In this document: piece after piece, positions 1-8,878 of the stretch
Layout of the letters: each line of letters starts with the position of its first letter
How positions within the stretch are numbered: the stretch's first letter is position 1
Assembly: GCA_000697055.1 (NCBI GenBank)
Contig: JNDT01000583.1
Coordinates: forward strand, 1-24,637
DNA length: 24,637 nucleotides
Direction: 5' to 3'
From: Saksenaea vasiformis B4078
Lineage: Eukaryota > Mucoromycota > Mucoromycetes > Mucorales > Saksenaeaceae
The notes under the pieces: model-generated
Told to the model about the DNA's origin: nothing
Seen by the model: the letters and a program-made list of their open reading frames with translations, nothing else
Databases searched by the model: none
Program-made: the position numbers and the translations under genes

Positions 1-240
1 CTCTGCAACTATATGTAACGGAATGTGTCCAAAAAAGTTGCAGTGCAACAACATGTATCGAAATGTGATAAAAGGTGTCGAAGCTGAATTTTTGTGGTGC
101 CGAAGTGCAGCAACTTTACTGTTGCAATTCGGCATAAGGGCAAAATTGTGCCAGAATGAAATAAACTGCAACAATGTGTAACAAAAAGTACCGATTTACA
201 GTCAAATGCAACAAAAGCTGTCGGTCTTCTTCCCGTAGTG
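1..240. repeat. Right part of a MITE-like repeat
   Basis: This AT-rich stretch has no convincing gene. It is built from reiterated short words of the type TGCAACA and TGTAACR, each followed by a variant spacer. It ends at about 227-240 with TTCCCGTAGTGCGC. The same end, with one change (TTCCCATAGTGCGC), closes the inverted-repeat element at 5,682-6,120, which suggests a related non-autonomous DNA transposon family whose left end lies outside the window. The shared end is seen directly; the family assignment is inference. Confidence 0.35.
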
Positions 241-1194
241 CGCAGAAATGACCATCACGACGCAGATGTATAAAAGAACGGTGGATTAGATACACTGAAC
301 TCTAACCAATCACATAACAGCCAGATGATAAATCTACATTGCACATACCTACACCACTTCAAATAAACAAGTACATTCGTAATGAGAAATGGCAGTCGAT
401 GTTAAAAGAAGATATTTTTTTTTTCTTTAGCGAAGACCCGACAGGAGTAGCGGATTGATCTGTTTATGCAATTACAATTACCATTGAGACTGGCAGTAAA
501 AGTGGTACTGAAGAAAGGTTAAGTAACTTACCATAAGAAAAGGGTACTGCGAGTAATCACCGGAAGGGGCAATGTAATTACCGTTACATTCGTCCGCTTT
601 TATAATTGCGATTTCGCTGCATTCAACTGAATGACCGGAGTAAATGACATTCGAATGAGCTAACGCCGTTTGCAACAGACGTTCGACATGAGAGATCACT
701 TCAATACTTTCACCTTTTTTTGTTTCCTTGGTAAACGGTGCATTATCTTGGGGAGTGACATAACGCGCTGAGGTTGATTTCTCAAGAGGCCTTTAAAAAG
801 GCCGTTTTTTTTTTCTTTTCGTTTTCTTTTCTCTTTCGTTTATATCTTTCTTTTGGTAAGTTTTTATTTTCTTCTTTCCTTTTTATAATTCTTGTTGTAC
901 TCAATGTCGGAGGCCAACATCATCATTATACGTTCTCGTTGTCCTGGCCAGACATACAAGACGTTGCAAAGAGCTGGCCACTCTTTGCTGATGATGCCGA
1001 CAAACGAGTTTTTTTATATTTCTTTTCTTTCTATTTCTCTCTTTTTTTCTTCTTATTCTTTTTTAATTTTATCTTTTGTCTCGTTCTTTTTTTTTTTCTG
1101 TTACTGCTTTCACCTTTTCGTTATTCTCTTCTTGCAACAAAACTTTCCGGTAATCTATGTTCCAAACAAAATCTTTTTTTTTACGTTACTTTAG
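241..1194. other. Gene-poor region with pyrimidine tracts and a hairpin
   Basis: No recognisable gene is seen here. The short open frames are low in complexity and rich in Phe, Leu and Ser because the plus strand carries long T/C tracts (about 805-900, 1009-1130 and 1171-1182). At 788-803 there is a short hairpin, GGCCTTT and AAAGGCC around a 2-nt loop, followed by a run of nine T (805-813). It looks like a bacterial intrinsic terminator, but in this eukaryotic context it is more likely coincidence. Confidence 0.4.
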
Positions 1195-1564
1195 TTTCTG
1201 GAACCACGCGTATCTCGCGTTTTCGACGCGTTTCTATTTACTTCAACAAGGTATGCTTTACGAATCGTTCGATCATTTATTCTTTTCTAATTAACTCCCA
1301 TTTCAGAACTCGACATGCTCTTTCAAGAGTACAGTCTCTATTTACACGTCGGGCTCTGAACCTTCCACCTTTGATCGAGGGAAGTACCATTCCCATTCAT
1401 TCACATGTCAACTACAGATCGTTACCGACATTACACCATTCGCCTCTGCGTCGGTGTTATGCAAGAACACAAATGCCGATCAATCAGGTACGCTTTTAGT
1501 AGTGTTTGTTTCACACAGTGTAACCCAGCTATTATAGTTTCCCACTCCGGGGCAGGGACCATAA
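1195..1564 (+). other. Exon-like frame with mitochondrial-presequence character
   Basis: Two segments form one open frame if a 56-nt intron at 1251-1306 is removed; it has a GTATGC donor, a TTCTAATTAAC branch region and a TTTCAG acceptor. The joined frame (1195-1250 plus 1307-1487) has no stop and is rich in Arg, Ser and Leu. It includes the stretch SRVQSLFTRRALNLPPL and later RRCYA, which is the composition of a fungal mitochondrial targeting presequence. A second candidate intron (1488-1537, GTACGC to TTATAG) would lead to a stop at 1562-1564. No start codon is visible in frame upstream, and I do not recognise the mature protein. It may be a gene fragment or a relic. Splice signals and frame are seen; targeting is inferred. 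Confidence 0.28.
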
Positions 1565-2961
1565 ACGGACCTCATGTACGTTGGAGTTACGGCGCAGATC
1601 GACCTTCCTTTCGCTTCCGGAATGATCCCCCACAGAGATTGGTGCCATAATCCCGCATAGTCTACTGAGTATTCCTCGACCGGTCTTCCTCTTCAAAGGT
1701 GTGTTTATTACGGTTGTTTTTTTTCTTATTTACTAATTATTTTGAATAGGCCTTGCGCTACGGGCAACGGTATGGTGGGTAGATAACAACCTGCCATACG
1801 TATCCATCCTCTTTTTTTGTAGAGACTCAGGGAAGTTAGACTATGCAAGCCAAGACCTAGGCTTGACACCATATGCATCGCTGGTCCTTCGATTGGTCGC
1901 CGTCCAGTAACTAGTACGCTAGTTGCCGTGCCAAACCTCAAAGTCGTCCCTAAGGATTTCGGTCTTTTTGGCTGATGGGTTTCTGAAGGAGGAGGAGACT
2001 TATTAGTAGGTAACTTCTGTTATCTGGCGCATCGTCTTAGGATTTGATGATTCCCGTCCCGGGATGACTCTACATGGTCTTAAGGCGGTCTTTTTTTCTG
2101 GGATTTCGCGTGTCCATTGGATCATCGTGCTCCTTTGGGTTGGGTAACGGCTTCCCGGGTTTATTCCTGGATTGGAGCTTCAGCTGACTGGTTCTCACCT
2201 TTATGGAGTTGGCCAACACGCGCGGGCAGGTCATGTTCCCAAGGAGTTATCCTTAAACTACGTGGCAGCGTGCGTTCTTAGGGCAGTTGGTCTTCGGATT
2301 GATTGTTCTTTGGGTTAAGCATCTTGCTTGGCTGGTTATCCCTTTATTGGGCTAGCCTGCGCACGTCTCAAGACTTCGGTCTTGTGGGGATGGTAGGTTC
2401 CCAGAGATGATTCTTTAAAATACCTCCGTTTTAGCTGGCTTTGCCTTGAAAGTCGGTTAACGTATGTTCCTGTGGGTCCGGTCTACAGGGTCAGACTGGT
2501 TCTAGGCGCTGAATCATCTGGATAGCTTTCACTCCGGTGTGTTGGCCGACATGCGCTTTAGAGCTTGACGTATGATTAGTTGAGTGTATGCTCTTCTGGT
2601 TGTGCGCTCCTGGTTCGAACTGGTTTGCATGACGCCAGAGATTCATTTCTAAAGTTCGTTCACAACCGCTGGCTCTTGAGGTAAGAGTTGGCAAACCCCG
2701 GCACGGTCCTGATGGCATTTGCCTGTTGGGCTGGAGGACGTCCATCTTGGTTCAGTTGGTGTACGGTTCTGGCTCTGTGGGGGGCCATTTCGGAGGTGGG
2801 TTGAATCTCGCCAACGATCAACCCATGGGTTCCCGATGCATCTGTCACGGCGATGGATGATGCCGCCGGATGAATAAATCGTTTGGCGAACGAGTTCAGC
2901 AAGACGAACAACAAGGTGAACAGCGAGCCGAACAACGAGCCGAACAGGCGTAGAGTACAGA
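1565..2961. other. No recognised gene
   Basis: Short open frames occur on both strands, but none is supported. The minus-strand frame reaching from about 2,660 to 3,055 has a plausible amino-acid mix in its downstream half (2,660-2,870), but it shows no domain I know, and its upstream half is generated by the minisatellite at 2,962-3,026. The plus strand at 1,950-2,500 is rich in GG/TT words without clear structure. This could be old retroelement sequence. Confidence 0.4.
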
Positions 2962-3026
2962 CGCGGCGAACGGGCGTGGCGAACGGGCGTGGCGGACAGG
3001 CGTGGCGGACAGGCGTGGCGGACAAA
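2962..3026. repeat. 13-bp minisatellite, five copies
   Basis: There are five head-to-tail copies of a 13-bp unit with consensus CGTGGCGGACAGG, at 2962-2974, 2975-2987, 2988-3000, 3001-3013 and 3014-3026. The two central copies are identical and the outer copies differ by a few bases (CGGCGAACGGG type). A looser array of GAACAA/GAGCCGAAC words lies just before it (about 2,889-2,950). The unit length is not a multiple of three, so encoded peptides cycle through frames. This argues against a coding role. Confidence 0.85.
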
Positions 3027-5681
3027 TAAACATAGCTGCAAGGGGAGCACCACACATATCAGTATCGACCACAGCACGAACACCTCATTCCGTAGCCTCT
3101 TTGTAAAATATAGTATCACTATAGAAAATAAAAGATTTTGAAGGAGCATCTGCGTCAAATAGTTGTTACGTTACATTCACTTTGTCCCCAACCGTCCTGG
3201 CTGTGGTGTAGCCCTTTCGTCACTGCCGTGTAAGAAAGTATTGTCGCACGATGCCCCACCCAATTTCTACAACAAATCTCGTCGGACACATACTTAGCTT
3301 CACGTCTTCTGCACGATGTGCCTCATATCGCTAGTCGCTGTAGCCAGGTTTACCTCACGCCGGCACCGCCAGATCCGTGTGCGGGATGATCGAGATGCAC
3401 TGCGAGAAAATTTTTTGTCGAACTTGTAGGATATGCAACGCCATGCCATCGAAATCCCTGGGATCATCTGATGTTCGTCTCCAATTTCATGGAATCGTAT
3501 GCTACCTTCGGGGTAACTAAATTGGTGTCGAAGCAGTTTGCCAGTGCTGTTGCCGGTTAGATTTGCGCGGTTAGGATTGGTGGAGGAAGTTGTTTGAGGA
3601 CGAACGATATCGGGGCGAGGATCACCACGGGAACGTTTGGGCGGTGATGAACTTGTAGGCAGAGGATTGCATGGGAGCAGCCGAGACGCGAGCTCAAAGA
3701 GCAATTGCGATATGGGCAGGGTTTCCTACTGGGCGTCCAGTCAAGACGCCAGCGAATGCAACGACTACGTTTATATCAGGTCACTCTTGGCGGAGAGATT
3801 TCATCTCCTTGTCGAAGGCGGCTCGGTCGGCACTTTTAGGCAGTGGGGCCGAGTGTTGTCATAGCCTTGTGGTCTTCAGCTGGCGATATTGCTACTTTGT
3901 GTTTGGCATAGGAGGGGCAGCATGGTGGTTGTTTTCCTGTAAGCTGGTGGATCGCCATGCCAAATTCCGGTTGTAGGTATGAGAACTGTTCATAGATGTG
4001 ATCAGCTAGCAGCCATGAGAATCCACATGGTGTAAGGCTTAGTGATTGAAGTGCATACAGATTACGGATGGCCTCTTTGGCGTTATGCTAAAAAAAAAAG
4101 TAAAAAATTGATCAGTAAACAGTAGATATGTACTGCCAAAATGTCCTTGTCGTCTTTAGATAACAGACAGCGTCGCGCCTCATAAAGGTGTCGCTCTTTT
4201 TCGGTAAATCAGAAACCTCTGTTCTGTCGTGATTTGTCCTCAGTTTTCAGTGGAATGGCTGTGACCTTCGGCACTCGTTCCTGTTCTGCCACTTTGTGAT
4301 ATACGCTTTCTAACCTTCTTCCCCATGTAACACTGCGTTATCTTCTACCAAATTTCTACAGGGGTTCAAACCGTCCCTTTATGGCTGCCTTCGTTTTCTT
4401 TCTTTGTTTTGTACTCCTCTTTTCTAATTTACAGCGCTACCGGAGCACCGCTTCCTTGAACTTGCAGCCAGAACAGGCAATGGTTTCCAATAAAAATCTA
4501 CGTGGAAGGGAAGGGCGGAGGAGGCTAGTACAGAGGGAAAGGCCTTCCGCAATTATTCTCGTAGTTCCCAGCGACCCAAAAGCGCGCGTTTGGTTTCTTC
4601 TGCTGCTACTTTTACAAGTTTTTCCCGTGGTTTTGCGTTTGTTTGAAATTATTCGGTGTTACTTCTAGATAAACTCTGCGCTTCCAAATACGTATTTTTA
4701 CGTTCATCCAATGAACGGTTCGAACTTGGATAACTGGAGCTTGTGTTAGAGTGTTTATTTTTACAGTGATGGGTTTCTTATTATCGCATTAGAAAGCGTA
4801 AAACTGTTTTAAGAAAGGAAATTGTCCCACCTACAGCGGTACGCCTTTTTGAAGTTGAGATCATTCATTGTGTCAGTGGCAGGCTTCGTTATGTATTATC
4901 ACAAGGCAAAGAAATATTTTACAATGAGGTACCCGCCAGAGTAATGCGTATTTAAAGAAACGTATGAATTACTTTTTTTTATTCTTCGGCTCTGTTAATC
5001 TTTAACACCCCCGATAAGAATACTAATTCATCACATCTACAAGATTATTCATGTTTTCTTCCTCTTGTTTAGGCTGCATAACCTCTGTCCCGAGCCGCCT
5101 TGGAGGATGGTCGCGTCTCTCGGAACGTCCGAAAGTTGAGTAAATGCTGCGCGTTCGCACATCACACGCCATCTTTTTCAAAAGACCCTTTCTAAATAAA
5201 ACGAATGCGTCCTCTTTAGAAACGTTTGTACTATCGTCCAGCAGCGATAATTTCAATCAACCATATCTCTTAGAACACTGGCGACCACCCGTGTATTGCA
5301 TATTTATTCGTCATCTTTCGAACTGGAAACGATTTCATAGTTACAAAAGTTCGGGACATCCACCCTTGGCTGTGTCTACGTGAGTTTGTTCATTACTTAA
5401 GTAAATTTTAACGTACTTAATATCACGGATCTTTTTGTGATAGATTGCCAGACGCTGGATCGCTTCAAGTCCTCTGCAGGCCGTTACAGTCGGCCACTCC
5501 TAGACGCCGACCGGCTCCCTCCACCCGCTCCCACCGCTTCAGGTATGGAGCTGGGTTCCCACGTCATCGTGGGAATACCTTTTACGGGGAGAGTTATGTT
5601 AAAAAAACATCAAACCGTCTTCCATTTACTAACCATGAATTATTTTTTTTATGACGTTCGAATAAATTTTGTAAACACTGA
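3027..5681. other. No recognised gene
   Basis: No frame here could be tied to a family. The minus-strand frame 3300-3704 and the plus-strand frames 3637-3976 overlap each other and show no domain. 4381-4668 gives a hydrophobic, low-quality peptide. GC-richer patches at about 5,030-5,350 and 5,437-5,580 are the most gene-like by composition but contain nothing I recognise. Confidence 0.4.
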
Positions 5682-6120
5682 ACTATGGGAAAAAGTTGAT
5701 CGATAAATGCAGAGAAATGCAGGCAACTACGAGAAATACCGATTTCAAGCACTTTTCCCGTAATTATCTGCCGTCGTAACGGGGAGATACTTAGAAAGAC
5801 GTAGGAATACCGAGTCCACCGCAATGGTTATCTTTGATAAGTGAGCTATACAAGCGAGAGACTTGATACAATTTGCAGTTTTAAGAAATTGCGTTTTCCC
5901 GTAGAGCATAGTACGTCCACTAGTCACGATAACAGAAAATTGCAGAGAAATGCAGAGAAATACACAGGAACACCGAGAGATGACGTGGAAATACTGACAC
6001 ACGACGGGTGAATCTTACGAAATGCAGATTAATGTTGACAAATACTGATGTTTTGACCACGGGGAAAATAGTCTGAAACCGCTGTCAACCAGTGTTTTCC
6101 CCCTTGGTTTTTCCCATAGT
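5682..6120. mobile_element. MITE-like element with 13-bp terminal inverted repeats
   Basis: ACTATGGGAAAAA at 5682-5694 is matched by its exact reverse complement TTTTTCCCATAGT at 6108-6120, bounding 439 bp with no credible coding frame. Inside, the word GCAGAGAAATGCAG appears near both ends (about 5,708 and 5,942), and further TTTTCCCGTA words occur at about 5,753 and 5,892. The 3' flank continues GCGC, as does the related end at about 240, so the true terminal repeat may be a few bases longer. No clear target-site duplication was found. A non-autonomous DNA transposon is the best guess; the superfamily is unknown. Confidence 0.5.
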
Positions 6121-8812
6121 GCGCTGGAGAGACCAAGTTCATGCAAGTTGATTAATCTTCTGACGAAAAATCGATGTGCTAACAACTGCATATTCAATTC
6201 CTTCTTTGGCGCAGACTTGCCTCTTTAGAGATGCAAGATTTACTCAGTACAGCGTAGAAAGTGATTGAATAAACAGAATTAATAGTATCTACACGCATGG
6301 TTCATGTTCTCTTCCTATAAATCTAGTCCCAAATGGATGGCCTACCTACGATTTGTTTGCTACATCGTCATGAATCGTTTCATTCTTTTTTCCGATGACT
6401 CTACTATATAATGAAGGATTGCGTAGTTTGGTTCATGAATCTTGAATCAAAATAGTATCAGTTCGATTTTTTGAAGATAATTGGCACCTCCCTTCTCGCA
6501 AGCTGGAGAGCAACATATCTCGTCAATTGTGACGCTAAGATCCCTATGAACGTCCTTCCTCGGTACCTGCCTTCTCGCTTTCCGATTCTAAACAAGGCAC
6601 ATGTATTCCGCTATATTGCATGCAACGACACTTTAACATGACGTTGTACGTACACGCACAAACGGATGAACGCCCGTCGTTGCCCTACTTCCGGGCGGAG
6701 GACAAGCCGACGCCTCTGGCTCCTGATGCAATGCTTAATTTTCCTTCCTTTCCTCCAGGGCTTTTCTCTTTTGATCTTGAACAGTATTTGAGAGAATTCT
6801 AGCTTTTATTCTTTAAGCCTTCGATTAAATAAAAGGAAAAGTAGTAACCCGATCAAACTGTGCGCTAGCGTGAAAGATACTTCCAAATATGTTGTCACAT
6901 TCAGTCGCATCACTCCAAGATAGTAGCCGAGCGTCACTACATTTACCGTCCGTGAATGACGATTTTATGCTACTCCAATAAAAAATCCATGGCTTTCAAT
7001 AATCAATTTGCACAAAAAGGTTTTCGGAATTCGGCAAAATCTTATACCCCGCCCACAACAAAGAAATGCGAAATTGGTAACATTTCTTTTTGCTCAGACT
7101 AATTCCCTCCTTAAGCAATTGCAAGCATGAAAGGACAACCTGTTTCTCTAGTACTTTTCTAACAACATACTATTGGAAGAGCGATGTTGAAGAAGTTTAA
7201 TGAACATAACGTTGCTTGTAGTGCACAAAGGAAGGAAGTAGATCAATACAATTTCCTAGCTCGTACCTGGGTTTCTAGACTTCATTCGTAGGTATTTTTA
7301 TTAGAATTTGGGCAAGTTTGCAACCATTTTAAAGCCGTTTTGTGTTGTCTTCGGGTTTACGCTGAAGCAATCTGCTTCGTGCAAGCTTTAGAATTCAACG
7401 CCTTATTATGGTCTAACGATATGTCGCTGTAGGAATTAAACCGTTCGATAAATGATGTGGCATTAGATCGTATCTTTGAGGCTACACTCAAATCAGACGT
7501 CAAGAAAAGCTTCCTGATACTAATCACGAGGACTCAACTGTATATCTATCCTTTTCCATGCTAGCTACATGCAACATCAATGCTCAGTATCCATAAAAGG
7601 TGAAGATCGAGATTGCGAAACAATCAAAGCCCTGTTTGCTCAAGAAAAATCAAGATGCAATTTGGTTAATCATAAGGGTCCAAAAAAGTGCATAGAACAA
7701 TCCAATTGTGATAACCGAATTAGTGCGTTAATCAACGTAAACCATAAAAAGAGAGCAGACAATAAGGTTTATTTGGCCACGTCGACCATACGGCCATTCC
7801 TTCAGAACTCTAGTGAAGCATTTCGACCGCCCACTGCCTTGATTTTTTTGTAATAGCTGAGGTTGTACAACTTAGTTTGACAACCTTGATGGTACTAGAT
7901 CTGCTAAAGAATTCTTGTAATATCATCCGTCCTGTACGGTCTTGAATTGCCATATTTGCTTGATGTTTGATCATAATAGCTACAAAGAACTGTTCTGCTG
8001 CATTACAGTTAGCACATTCCATTGGCAATCGATATAATAGAAACTTATGTAGGCATACTTCTCTGTTTCTCCCCAGCTGACTTGAGCAGCAACCTACAAA
8101 TGATGATTACATAGCTACCAAATAAAAGGATTTCCATAATAAAAGTAATTTATATTTTACGCATGACCATAATAACTTTATGAAAAATAACGCACAATGA
8201 TAGATCCACTTTTAGATGACACGCCTTAGTGAGTAGTAGGCTCATACACTTTTTGTTATTAGATCGCTACAAGAGCAATTTCAGAAATATTGCTATTCCA
8301 AATTAATTAGATAAAGCTTTAACAGGGTGCGTCATTGAAGCACTGACGATTGGCCTGAACCTAAAACTCCAGCAAGTGCTACAATGTCCGGCATTTGTGT
8401 GTTACCCTGTCTACATGTCAATGCTGAAACTACGTCTCCTTGTTGGATCGTCTTCTCTTTAAGTTTAGAAGATGGTCCTTATTATTTCATAGTCTTAATA
8501 TGTGCTCGTTTATCAGGAACGAGAAAGAAAACAACCATTTCTTGGATTTGTATAGGACTCTTGCACCAGGCTCACAAATGGAAATATGTTCTTCATATTG
8601 CAAACTGCTGTTTAGACATAAACGAGACATGAATTCCAGGAATAAACCATGTAAATTGTATTAATAAAGAAATTAAAGGCCATCGTAAAGAATAAAAAGG
8701 ACAGTCTGTTGCTGATGCCGGCTCCACCAACAGCTTCTAGTTCATTGCTACTCGCTTTATTAAGGCTATATTTTATTTCGAAAAGGTAATAGGAGAGCAG
8801 CAATTGGAATAA
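6121..8812. other. Mostly AT-rich sequence without a recognised gene
   Basis: Apart from the possible terminal exon at 6620-6802, nothing could be assigned. Open frames at 7569-7853 (+), 7810-8028 (-) and 8384-8664 (+) are composed of AT-driven residues and match no family I know. AATAAA-type signals occur at about 8,663 and 8,692 on the plus strand. Confidence 0.4.
6620..6802 (+). other. Possible 3'-terminal exon, unrecognised
   Basis: This is a GC-richer stretch in AT-rich surroundings. It encodes about 60 residues ending in LFSFDLEQYLREF and a TAG at 6800-6802, followed 25 bases later by an AATAAA polyadenylation signal (6828-6833). Another frame is open just upstream (about 6,456-6,640, after a TAG that could be a splice acceptor) and closes with TGA before it, so an intron or frameshift would be needed to join them. 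No domain is recognised. The evidence is composition plus the poly(A) signal only. Confidence 0.2.
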
Positions 8813-8878
8813 CAAGATGCACTGACACCGTGTAGGAAACATATTTGTAAAAAACTTCAGGCTTCATTTTTTCACTTG

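Noticed and set aside
788..813. Hairpin followed by a T run, resembling a rho-independent terminator
   Set aside because: The window is eukaryotic (spliced cyclin) and the surrounding strand is T/C-rich throughout, so the combination is expected by chance.
774..1499. Long plus-strand frame rich in Phe, Leu and Ser
   Set aside because: It is produced by pyrimidine tracts; only its last part coincides with the spliceable segment from 1195, which is described separately.
2600..2640. GGTTCGAAC words suggesting a tRNA T-arm (also near 4,715 and 23,354)
   Set aside because: The flanking bases do not form a T stem, and no acceptor or anticodon arms could be built around them.
2649..3158. Minus-strand frame of about 170 codons
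   Set aside because: A large part is a translation of the 13-bp minisatellite and its neighbouring repeats, and no domain is visible.
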